This document shows, one piece after another, positions 1 through 10,255 of a DNA stretch of 64,000 bases. The number at the start of each line of letters is the position of its first letter. The first letter of the stretch is position 1. Under the pieces are notes generated by a model, which saw only the letters and a list, made by a program, of their open reading frames with translations, searched no databases and was not told the DNA's origin. This stretch comes from Dermatemys mawii (lineage: Eukaryota; Chordata; Testudines; Dermatemydidae). Location of the stretch: the NCBI GenBank assembly GCA_007922305.1, contig ML677358.1, forward strand, positions 17,409,327-17,473,326. The letters are read 5' to 3'. A program made the translations under genes and the position numbers.

Positions 1-102
1 AATCAAACAATAAATTCAACAGAGTGAAACCACTGTAGAGCAAAGCTAAATGGCGCACTGGTAGCAGGCAGGTATACTATTGCCATTTGTGATTAGCTAT
101 TC

Positions 103-130
<28 letters not shown>
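103..130. repeat. (GT)14 microsatellite
   Basis: Uninterrupted GT dinucleotide run of 28 bases, seen directly. It is a simple repeat and likely length-polymorphic. Confidence 0.97.
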
Positions 131-133
<3 letters not shown>

Positions 134-1234
134 CAGTCTGCGCAGATAACTGGCACGGAAGACCTTGAGCAAACCGCCCAATGACCACATGATCCATTAA
201 GGGACAAAGGCAACGGGCCAGGTTTATTGTCGATAAAGCACAGTACTAGCCCCTGGCAGACTCTACAAGGATACTAAGACATGTGTGACATGACAATGAA
301 TGCAGCTCAGTGAATGATGTGAGGTGAGCTACAAGCACATTAAGAGGCTACCAGACATGCTGAACAGCCTGTGACACAGTGCTTCGATCCTCCATCAGCA
401 GCACGTGTTTGCTTAGCAAATCACCCAATGCCCTGAGGCATTTACTCAGAGATCCGGGACCAGGCTTCATTTCAGACATTCAGCTGGCAGAGAAATGGGA
501 CGGGATACCAGGCTCCGTGTTGGTCACCCCATTTCCCCTCTCCTCCAACACTGTCAGCCTGGCCCCCGCAGCTATACCTCCATGGTGAAGCAAACATCAG
601 GGCAGAGTCCTAGTATATGTGGGTGCACAGTGGCTGCGGCCCCTTGCATGGTAGAGGCAAAAGAGTGACATGGATTTCATTCTGGTACAACTAACTAGTG
701 CTTTTGTTTCAGGCTGTATAGATCACAGCTTCAGCAGTGCAACACTGAGAGGACACCCGCAATCAGCCAGGCTACGCCTCCCTGCATGGAGCTGCAAAGC
801 CCCTGCTAAACTCAAGTCCTGGTTAATTATATGCTTATTTAGTTGCCTTGACAGTGCACTCCATTAATTATCAGTTTATAATGTACAGAAACTCATGCTG
901 TCCTTGCTAATGACGCTCTCATTTCCTTGTCTGTGCCTGCATGAGAGGTTCAAATATCCCACACTCAGTAAAAAAAGCTTTTAGACGCCTCCAATTTGTA
1001 GACTTGAAAATAGTGTTCTGTTACGTAAACTCTTCAAGTAGTTCTGTTCATTCAGCAATACAGACACAGATCTTGTATTAGAGGTTATAATGATTGACAG
1101 TTATAATAATGTTGTATTTATTAAATGTATTAATATATGACTTGATCATCCTGCCCGCCACCCTTTTTGAATAGCAGAAAGGAATGACCCTTGGGGACAT
1201 TGGTAGAAACACATCTGACAGACTGCCAGTGTCT
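131..1234. other. No gene recognised
   Basis: About 1.1 kb of ordinary-looking DNA. The two short open frames here (69 and 65 codons) show no domain, no splice context and no repeat-family signature I can name. Confidence 0.5.
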
Positions 1235-1238
1235 ATAC

Positions 1239-2033
1239 TGATGTTAAGGCAGGAATAGACCAGAATAGTCCTTATGGCAGATTATGGTCACCTTTTGTTT
1301 TAGGATAAGATTTTATTACAGCTATAAGGCCTTGCTTCTTGCATGCACTGCAATCTAAATTGTGTAAGGTTCTTTTGTAATCCCTTTAGTAACCATATAA
1401 CCTTTCCTAAAATGCTATCATGTCTGAAAGTCTCTGTAAAATTGTTTGATGGGAGTAAAGGATAGCTGCACGGTTAAGGATGCATGTGAAAGCCATCACA
1501 AATGTCCCGCTGGTCAAGAAAAAGTGAGAGACTTGGAAACACCAGAAGACAATCAGAAAACACCCATTGTATCTGATGCTAAACATCTTAGCAGCATTGA
1601 CAACCTCAGAGGTAAGGCAGGCATCCCCGAAAGCGAGACAACAAATAAGAGAAAACAGCAGAAAACCCCTAGATTAAGACCGCTTAAGGACAAAGGATTA
1701 CAGAACAACACTGCAAAATCCATAGACCCGAAGTGGAAATTTACAAGTACAAAGCTGGGGTGTTTTGCCATCAGACTCTGGGTTCAGTCCTGCAAGGCCT
1801 CGGAGCATCAGATTGCAACCGATAGAGGCCTCTCCTCACTTGTCTCAGTCTAACTAGCCATTGTGTTGCCCCGAGCTACAAAAGACTGGTAACTATAAAG
1901 ACCACCTGTAAGACTTGTGTGTGTGTGTGTGTTGTGTAACTGAATACATATGCTAATTGTTGTATTTTCAATAAACACAGCATATTGCCGTTTTCCCTGA
2001 AAAAGATCCCATGTGCTTCTTAGAAGCATAACA
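1239..2033 (+). mobile_element. Solo LTR of an endogenous retrovirus-like element
   Basis: The block starts TGATGTTAAG and ends GCATAACA, so it has TG...CA termini, and it is flanked by an exact 4-bp duplication ATAC (1235-1238 and 2034-2037). A TATA box (TATAAA, 1894-1899), a GT-rich run (about 1916-1932) and a poly(A) signal AATAAA (1970-1975) are in the right order for U3-R-U5. No internal gag, pol or env sequence is attached, so it is a solo LTR left by recombination between two LTRs. Its 3' part resembles the minus-strand LTR at 22385-22931: both have AATAAACA followed by CATATTGCC and a shared GGTAACTATA element upstream. A 135-codon open frame (1446-1853) lies in the U3 part; see findings. 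A 4-bp duplication is typical of gammaretrovirus-like elements, but the class is an inference. Confidence 0.85.
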
Positions 2034-2164
2034 ATACCTTCCAGAATGGCATTCAGCCCCGGCTTGAAAACAGCAAGAGATGGATAATTTAATGCTCACA
2101 TAATTTTCGCCCCCAAAAAGGTACCGTATACACCATGGGCAAGTCACCTTTGAATCTGCTTTTT

Positions 2165-2402
2165 GATCATCTAAACAGATTCACCTCTTTAAGCATCTCA
2201 CTGTAAGGCTTTTTCACCAGTCTTCCAACCATGTTTGTGGCTCCTTTCGGCATCCTTCTCCAATGCTGCAACATCCTTTTAAAAATGCAGGCACCAGAAC
2301 TGTACACAGTATTCCAGTGTCCATCTCAAAGCTGTGCACAGAGGCAAAAATCACCTACCTGCTCCTATTCATTACTCCCTGTTTATACATCCAAGGATTA
2401 AC
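2165..2402 (-). mobile_element. CR1 LINE fragment, reverse-transcriptase 3' part, minus strand
   Basis: Reads as reverse-complemented CR1 coding sequence near the end of the reverse transcriptase. The recognisable phrase is 'ccagaactgtacacagtatt' and the following 'cacctacctgctcctattca', familiar from minus-strand CR1 copies in reptiles and birds. Heavily mutated with no open frame. It abuts a plus-strand CR1 fragment, giving a divergent pair. Confidence 0.65.
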
Positions 2403-2404
2403 GA

Positions 2405-3067
2405 AATGAATTCTATGCTTCAGTCTTCCCGGCTGAGTATGTTAGGGAGATTCCAAACCTGAGCCGTCCTTTGTAAGGTGACAAATCTGAGGAGTTGTCA
2501 CAGCTTGAAGTATTGCTAGAGGAGGTTTTTGGAATGAATTGATAAACCTGACAGTAACACGTCACCGGGACCAGATGGCATTCACCCAAGAGTTCTGAAA
2601 GAACTCAAATGTTAAATTGCAGAACTAGTCACTAAGGTTTGTAGCCTGTCCTTTAAATCAGCTTCTGTACTTGTTCTCATAATATAATATCTAGAGGTCA
2701 CCAAATGAAATGAATGGGCAGCAGGTTTAAAATACAAGGAAGTTCTTCTTCACATGGCACACAGTCAACCTGTGGAACTCCTTGCCTGAGGAGGTTGTGA
2801 AGGCTAGGACTAGAACAGGGTTTAAAAGATAACTGGATAAATTCATGGAGGTTAAGTCCATTAATGGCTATTAGCCAGGATAGGTAAGGAATGGTGTCCT
2901 TAGCCTCTGTTTGTCAGAGGCGGGTGAGATCACTGAAAAGAGGTCACTTGATTCTTACCTGTTAGGTTCACTCCTTCTGGGGCACCTGGCATTGGCCGCT
3001 GTTGGTAGACAGGATACTAGGCTGGACGGACCTTTGGCCTGACCCAGTATGGCCATTCTTATGCTCT
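2405..3067 (+). mobile_element. CR1 LINE fragment with internal deletion and intact 3' end
   Basis: The first part (2405-2680) matches CR1 reverse-transcriptase coding sequence, including 'gaccagatggcattcaccca', which encodes the conserved P-D-G-(I/F)-H-P region. It then jumps to the 3' end of the LINE (2690-3067), with 'agtcaacctgtggaactcct' and the terminal 'cagtatggccattcttatg'. The catalytic domain between is missing, so the copy is dead. The family call is from recall of sauropsid CR1 sequences. Confidence 0.85.
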
Positions 3068-3170
3068 TATATTAGCCTTTTTGGCTAGAGCATCTCAAGG
3101 GAGCTCATGTTGAGTTGCTTGTCTGCTATGCCCACTACATCAGAGCCTAAACTTTGAAGATAGTCTAGAT

Positions 3171-3534
3171 TAGAACTAGGTGGAAACAGGTTTCCCAATC
3201 TATAAAAGTTTGGGTGCGCAAAAACTTTTCCCATCCCAAAATCAGAACACTAAGTCAAAAATCTCAGTTCCATGAGTAAAAAAGCCAAAAAATATTTTGT
3301 TTGGATCAGTTGCAATATTTCATTTCGAAATGTTGTTTTTTAACTGTTACAGATTAAATTTGGAAATGTGAAGTTTCAAAGTGGAAAAACTGGAAACTTC
3401 TGTTGAGAAGTTTCAAAATGAAACATTTTGACAATTTAGAAATTCTTCAAAAGTTTTAAGTTAAAAAAATTCTCTAAACCAAAATGTTTTGCAGGAAGGA
3501 TTGGTCTGAGCCATTTTTTCTATGCCCAGCTCTA
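3171..3534. mobile_element. hAT-like MITE ('CAGAGCTGGGC' ends), degenerate
   Basis: The right end reads GCCCAGCTCTA and the left end TAGAACTAGG, which are imperfect inverted repeats. The flanks gtctagat and gtttaggg share 5 of 8 bases, a weak trace of the 8-bp duplication made by hAT transposases. The interior is AT-rich with many 'gaaac/ttttg' stretches, as in the related copies near 24.7 kb and 59.05 kb. Non-autonomous: no transposase. Confidence 0.6.
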
Positions 3535-3543
3535 GTTTAGGGC

Positions 3544-3735
3544 TCATTTCATAGACTTTAAGGTCAGAAGGGACCATTATGATCATCTAGTCAGACCTCC
3601 TGCACAATGCAGGCTGCAGTCTCACCCACAGATTTCTGCCCCGGATCCCTAAATGGCCTCCTCAAGGACTGAGCTCATAACCCTCTATTTAGCAGGCCAA
3701 TGCTCAGGCCACTGAGCTATCCCTCCCACTCATCT
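3544..3735 (-). mobile_element. CR1-related 3' end fragment, minus strand
   Basis: 'aaggtcagaagggaccatta' followed by 'gatcatctagtcagacctcc' is the reverse complement of the 3' end found on older reptile CR1 copies. The tail 'cactgagctatccctccc' belongs to the same repeat block as I recall it. No coding capacity. Confidence 0.7.
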
Positions 3736-3840
3736 ACTCAGGGACACCCAGGAAAATTAATCCAAAATTGCCTAAAGGTGTGAATTTGAAGTGGATTAGT
3801 TAAACCCCCATGTGAATACCCTCATTCAGAATTAAAATAG

Positions 3841-3905
3841 CCCTGCCGTAGAATCAGAAGACTGGAAGTGACCCTGAAAGGTCATCTTGTCCAGTCCCCT
3901 GCAAT
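3841..3905 (-). mobile_element. Short CR1 3'-end remnant, minus strand
   Basis: 'tgaaaggtcatcttgtccag' resembles the reverse complement of a CR1 3' terminus. Too short for subfamily assignment. Confidence 0.45.
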
Positions 3906-5257
3906 TCAATTTAGTTTAATTTACTTCCGAAGTGAAGTGACGGCCACTTTAATTCTGAACAACAGCATCCATGCAGGGATTTAATGCGGTTTATCTAGTC
4001 CACTTCAAATTCACACCTCTAGTTCATTCAGATTATCTTTCCTGGATGTCCCTGTATGGACACACCTCTAGAGACAGTCCTCTCTTAGGGGGGAGGGGCT
4101 AGCTAAAAAAAAGAATGTAAACAACCCTCTAAGGTTTAGCAAAGCAACACCACCACTTCACGAACTGTACTTTCACAAGACTCATGCTGGTGCCTGATAC
4201 AGCCCTGCTACCCACCACATCCCTGTGCACTATCATCTCTTTACTTCCACAACAGACATTGACCATTTCAAATTTCCAAAGAGAGGCAAAAAAGAAGCAT
4301 GGAAGAAGAGGAAGTAACAGAGCCTGATAGGCCAGAGACAACTAGTTCTGGCGTCTTTCAAAAGGAAAATGTCATAAGTTAAGTTCTTGCTGAAAAACTA
4401 TACACTGAATCAATCCTGAAGTCCCGTCCAAGGATAAAGTCACCGCCCAACATTTACTGCCCCTTTGAATTGAGATCCTAAATACAATTTCTGATTGGAA
4501 TCTTAGCCTCCCTTGTTCAGTCTGGTAACTGCAACTTGAGGACATAGGTGATTTATAGCCTGTGGAGGAACCAGGTGTGCCTGGTAGGAATGAGCTAACA
4601 ACATTAAAATGTCAGCTTCTCTAACTCTGGGAGTGCTATCAGAACATCCTGTTTTAGCTGTCAGAGAGAGCCTGTCAAGCAATGACCTTATCCTTTAATA
4701 ATGGATTGTGGGGTTAATAATCCTTTTAGAAGTCTATAATTCCACGTCAAAAAATATTCGTGCATGCCGCAATTGTATCAATAGTCACCTTTTGTTGCTG
4801 ACCATCACTGTATCTTTGCACTGAAAGGAGCTTGGATAGAATATATGGTTAAATGAAATCAAAGCATCTCAGTGCTTTGTCCTCTGGAGGTTTACAGATT
4901 AAAGTAGTGCCTTAAGATCATTATAATTCAACACACTTTCCTGCTTCAATGCAAATAATATGTTAATACTACAACTGAGACTACAGACGAGTGTAAACAA
5001 ATTCATGCTCTCAGGCATCATTTTTGTGAGTTACCCACTTGCAAGGATTTGCGGATTTAAGTATTAAGTATATATTTAAGTATATGTCAGTACATAATGT
5101 ATATGATATTTAATCAGCAAGACAAGGGATTGTAAGATCCTCAGGAATGTGTCTTTTAGATGTCTGTATAACACCCTCCATCCCTCTGGGACACCATAAG
5201 TTATTAACAATGGTCCAGATATTCAAATATGCACTGTGCAATTGCATATGTAAAAAT
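3906..5257. other. No gene recognised
   Basis: About 1.3 kb of AT-rich DNA. A 70-codon minus-strand frame (4129-4341) has no acceptor, donor or domain that supports it. Confidence 0.45.
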
Positions 5258-5376
5258 CCATGTATGTCACTTGGGTGTGCCGCTGCAGCTGTTGTACCTG
5301 CAGTCAGTCTGGCTGTACAAACTACCATGACTGCAGGTACAACGGCAGCTGCTGAGAATCCAAATGATGTAATGCA
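5258..5376. repeat. Long imperfect hairpin
   Basis: The arms GTTGTACCTGCAGTCA (5291-5306) and TGACTGCAGGTACAAC (5328-5343) are a perfect 16-bp inverted repeat with a 21-base loop. The stem can be extended outward with mismatches for roughly 30 bases more on each side. It may be a small palindromic MITE or an RNA hairpin; nothing distinguishes these here. Confidence 0.7.
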
Positions 5377-5388
5377 TTAAGAAAACAC

Positions 5389-5412
5389 CTCTCTCTCTTT
5401 CTCTCTCTCTCT
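5389..5412. repeat. (CT)n microsatellite
   Basis: Short, slightly interrupted CT run seen directly, immediately after the hairpin region. Confidence 0.9.
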
Positions 5413-8040
5413 ACCCCGATGAATTTCTTGGGAGATGCGCCAAGAGTATCATCCTTCCTTAGGAAACATCGAGCTTCTTAATTATTCCTTTTCTTTTGCT
5501 TAAGGAAGGCCCAATCCAGTTCACTTTGGTTTAAATGGGAGTTGGATCAGGCTATCGGTACTCTACTCGTCTAGATTTTGGCAGATGCTCCAGGGGATGC
5601 TTTTTGTAACACGTAAATCAGTTCAGTTTTGGTTTGAAAATGCCAGACCACCTATATCTGAGGCACAGCAACTGACCGCCTGGAGATTATGTGTACAGTT
5701 CATTTGAATTAACAGAAAAAAAATCTGTAGCAACTGTGCCCCATTAGAGAACAGTGAATGTAGTCAGTCATTTTAAAGTCCCTGATAGAGTGCCATTTGG
5801 AAGCAGCTGTTATACACAAAGATGGGGTGGGGGGGGAAACACCACAACACAGGCAGAGTTTTGTTATTCCTATTTGAGTTTCAGCTGTTAGCTAGAGGAA
5901 AATATAAAAGGTAATTTTGAAGGAGAAGAATGAATTTGTTTTTTATAGTGACAGTGTCTGGGGAACAGAGCTGCAGCAAACATTCAAAGCAGCGAGCCAT
6001 GTATATACATGCTAGTTAGCTTTACTTACAGCATTTTTCTCCATGTGTCAAATCCTGGCAACCAGGTGCCATTAATTGAATTTTCAAATTCATTTCCTAC
6101 CCTACACATCTTAAAGGCACTACATTAAAAAAACCAGATTCTTCACATTGATATAGCAGCTATGGTGTTTTCAAAGTATGGACTGTATACATTCTAGGTT
6201 TTTGTAATAAGTGAGATAGAATGAGACCACACTTGATAATTGCAACGCTCCCATTGACTTCAGAGGAAACAGGATTTTTTAGCAAAACTGAAATTCTTCA
6301 AATAATAAAACATCTAGCTAAAGATTATTTGTGTGAGTGACTGATCTGGAAAGGAGCCACAGGTGATAATCTCCCCCAAAAGGTTTAAAATGCACTTATT
6401 TGAGCTAGTCCCTGTCATCTGTGTATCTATCCAAGTTCCTATATTGTAACTCGTCACCATGGTACCCAAGCTCCTTCTGCCATAGAGGTGCAATTCCAAT
6501 TAGTTTGGTAGGGCTACAGGCATGTAACCGAGAGCAGACTGCAAGCCACTGTGCTAGAAAATAATGCTCCAATTAGTTGCTCTCTCTCTCTGGTCTAACA
6601 ATGTATAACGTCACATGGTGAAGGATTATTTTCAGGAATTTGCAGTCTGCAGTTGTCCCTCTGTCCTCTTCTTTTATCCTTCCCACTAGAATATTGACAG
6701 CACGACTTGGCAGCCTCTCATCTGCATCATACATTGGCACTTAAGCCATTTATGATACTCAGTAAAAATCAAGCACCGCTCATGTACATTACCCATCACA
6801 GAATTGAACGTCCGTGCTTCTACTGAGCTGACCCAAAGGGAGGGAGGGGCATAGGCTGTCATTTTCCTATGCGTGGCCATTTAAAATGGAGTATCTGTCA
6901 GCTCAAACTTCTTGTGGCATGTTTTTCAGCATAGAGACATTGTTAGTTAACAAGTGGCTATGTTGTCGTGACCGGCAAACAGATTTTTTTCCCCCACTTG
7001 GTGCATGCAGTATAAACAAACGCAACCAGATTTCTTCACAGCTGACAAAACGGCTGATGACCCTGTCCCAGCGCAGAGGATCAGAAAGATTGAGGCAACA
7101 CTGGAGATAATTCCTACCCTGAGAAAGTCCCTCTATTTTGACAATCTACAAAAAATTGGACATTCCTGATTAAGAATGCAACACTCAGGAGTTTAATTCT
7201 TTTTTCCATTTGGTTCCTCCTATTTCATTAGTGTCATTATAATTTTTTGTTAGGTTTACAAGGCTGTTCCCAAAAACCTTCTTCCAACAATCACTTAGTA
7301 CTTTGACTTCTACTTTGCAGACCCATAAACAAAAGAATGAGAAAGAGGGGTGGGGGAAGGGACTAATCACTAATGTCTCTAGCAATACCTTAAACGACTA
7401 CTTTACCTCTACCCGTAAATCGCCTCACATTAATTTATCAAAAATACCACTCCCTTTTTTAACTTGCTCAAACATAAGCAAAGATCTTTCAGAATTTGGA
7501 TGCCTCAGATGTTGGGATGCTTAACTTGAGATGCTTTAAAAGGTCCCAATTTTTAAAGAGCTCGGCACCTTCTAAAAAAAATCAGACCTCTTGAATGGCC
7601 CACAAGGTAAGCACTCCAAAACTGAAGCACATAGAATCCTAGTCATTTTTCAAAATCTAGACCATAAGGCACAGAATTTTGTATCTCCTGTTGTCATGAT
7701 GCAATTACAAAGAGGCATTAATGCTAGATTCTTCTAGCATTTTTAGCCATGTACAAATCAGTACTCTAGGTCTGTCAAATCATGAGAATCATTGGGATAT
7801 TTCCAGCCTCAGGGGAATGGAGTACGTGGTCCTCAAAGAAGATAGCAAATGTTTAAGGAGTTAGAGCCCAAGTCAGTAACCACTGAAGTCAGGGAGTATC
7901 TTTTCGTCTCCATCAGAGTGTTCTTTACAAAGCATGTACAGTTGTGTTTTGTTTTATGAATATAGCAGGAGCAGAACCATAGATACTTGAGGAACAGGTT
8001 TGAAATCTCATTTATGGGTAACTGGAGACACCCTACTCAA
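5413..8040. other. No gene recognised; one short palindromic repeat
   Basis: Mostly unique-looking AT-rich DNA. Around 7490-7670 there is a diverged 'aaatcagacctc'-type palindromic repeat, a dispersed family seen elsewhere in the window. Open frames here are under 75 codons and unsupported. Confidence 0.45.
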
Positions 8041-8116
8041 GACTATCCACAGTCATATGCGAGTTCAACAATTCCACTATCTGGCTTTGCTTCCACACCA
8101 GAGCAGACCACACGCC
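8041..8116 (+). repeat. Copy 1 of a 58-76 bp segment duplicated at 34.95 kb
   Basis: Bases 8059-8116 match 34963-35020 at 57 of 58 positions, and both copies are preceded by GACTATCCACAG. The sequence outside diverges at once. The copies are in the same orientation 27 kb apart. The family is unrecognised. Confidence 0.9.
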
Positions 8117-9970
8117 ACATTCACAGAGCAGCAATTAAGAATTATATTTTAGTGCTAAATTTTAAAAATTGCTTTCATGGTGTTTTCTTTTCAATTATGC
8201 ATCATGATGACCACATGCATGTTTCCTGGGAGCTTCAGGAGGCGTTATACTTCAATCAGACAGCATTCCTCTTTGATATTTCCATAAAGCAGAAGTACCC
8301 ACTAGGCCTAGCCATATGAAATGGTCCTAAGATTCAATGCTAGCTAATAATGGTGTTCACAGGTCACCAAATGATTCACAAGTGAACCCACCTTTCACAC
8401 GCAACTGAGTTAACTGTGCATGGCAGTTGCTACCAAAGCTTCATTGGAATGTCCCCTCCCTCCTTAATCTGGTAACTCCCACCCTACCTCAAACCACAGA
8501 CATGCTATTAGATTCCCACACCAGCCTCTTGTGAAGAGAGCAGAAGGGAAATTCCATGCAACAAAGCTTTGCTGTCCACTAACCCCCCCCCCCAAAAAAA
8601 AAACCCCAGATCAACATCTACTAAACTCTATTTATGGCCTTTGATGAAAGACTAAATACAACTACAAGTCAGTTGAGTAAGAGTTGTTTAGTAGATTTAA
8701 AATTGGGTGCAGCTCTTTATCATTTAGGGGTCAGAAAGAAATCACTTCTTGTTAGGGGTTTTTGAACTGGTTATATAAATGTGGTACCATCATTGCCCTC
8801 CCAGATAAAAGAAGCCTTCACAATCCAAACATGGGCAGAAGCTTTGCACCATCAGCTTGGCCCATTAGGAGACTGAAGAATATTACACTCCTACTCTGTT
8901 CAAATCCTGCTCCAGACCCACTTTTAAAAACCTTGAACACAGACACTGCCTGTGGCAAACACCACTGCTGATCAGAGTTCTCTGAGGAGCACGGTGTAAA
9001 CCCAAATAACTTATTACTAGGCTCCGAGGGGTGACCCTTCTCCACCAATATCAGTGGAAAAATCAACAGGCTGTTGAGTTACAAGCAGGATTATAGTGAA
9101 GAAGCTGCCTCTTTAAAAGGGACAAAGGGCTGCTAAAGAGAAAGCCCTTGGATTTCCTGAAAAGAGATTAACGTCCATGTATTTTAATATTGATTCAATA
9201 AAGTGAACTAACAAAGAGTCCATATTGTGCAAATCCCTCCTCGCATGAATAGCTCCAACAACACTGTGAGGTAAAGTCACATGGGAAAGCACTACTTATG
9301 TCCAGCAATGGAAAGCCGCATTCTTCAATTCAATAATTTCATGAAAAATGGTAGATCAATTGAATAGTGAATCTGATTAATGGTATTTCACCAGTTCTAC
9401 TCACAAAAACAAAGGCTTCTTGAGTGAGGACCAGACTGTCAACATTGATTGTAAATTCTCCCTCATTTAAAATCCTAAAGTCTTTTAGGGTCAGATTGTC
9501 AAAGATGCTTTGGGAACTGGACACCAGAGCCCTCTGACAGTGCTGAAAATCTCAGCCTTCATCTAAATCAGAGGGGCAGACATCAGCACTGGTGTTCATT
9601 AGATACAGCTGTAATTGCCTTCTGTTTCAATGAATGTATCCAAACACTTCACAAATCCAGGGGGAAACCAACCAGTGGAGGGACAGCCGTGAGCTGAAGA
9701 TGACACAGCAGAAGGCCACAAGCATTTTCCATCTGCAGCAGTGAAGGCCAGTGTTACTTCACGTTGACATTTTTTTAAAGCGTTTGCCATTCAAACTAAT
9801 AAGCAGAGTTCCAGCCATGTGATGCCTGTCGTATGGCTAACACTTCACACAGGGCTTTGGAGCTGTAATGTTTGACTGAAGTGCTACAAAGTGGGAATGT
9901 TTGGTTTGAGAAAGACATTTAAAAACAAGCTGAGTGATTGTCAAAATGACATCTCAGCTCTCCCTATTTT
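8117..9970. other. No gene recognised
   Basis: Contains a C-then-A homopolymer pair near 8583-8604 and a diverged palindromic repeat around 9484-9562 ('ctgaaaatctcagcc'). No exon-like signal seen. Confidence 0.45.
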
Positions 9971-10255
9971 GGGCTTGTCTTCACTAGAGCCGGGAGAGAT
10001 CGATCTTATGGTGATCGATTTGTCGCGTCTCGTCAAGACACGATAAATTGATCATCAGCGGCGTCCCCGTCAACTCCCTAACTCCAGCTCGCCAAAAGGC
10101 GCAAGCTGGAGTCGACGGGGGAGCGCGCCGCCGCCTGCCGCTGCCGTGAGGACGGCAGATAAGTCGGCTGTAGATACGCCGATTTCAGCTACGTTATTAA
10201 TGTTGCTGAAATTGCGTATCTACAGTCGATCCCCTGCGCTAGTGAAGACCAGCCC
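9971..10255. mobile_element. CpG-rich MITE with nested hairpins
   Basis: The ends GGGCTTGTCTTCACTAGAGC and GCGCTAGTGAAGACCAGCCC are inverted repeats matching at 18 of 20 positions. Two internal palindromes are visible: about 10066-10121 (CTCCAGCT/AGCTGGAG plus CCCCGTC/GACGGGG) and 10168-10225 (CTGTAGATAC/GTATCTACAG). It is markedly richer in CpG than its surroundings. No transposase. The target duplication is unclear; TTA on the right against TTT on the left would suit PIF/Harbinger, but that is a guess. Confidence 0.85.
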
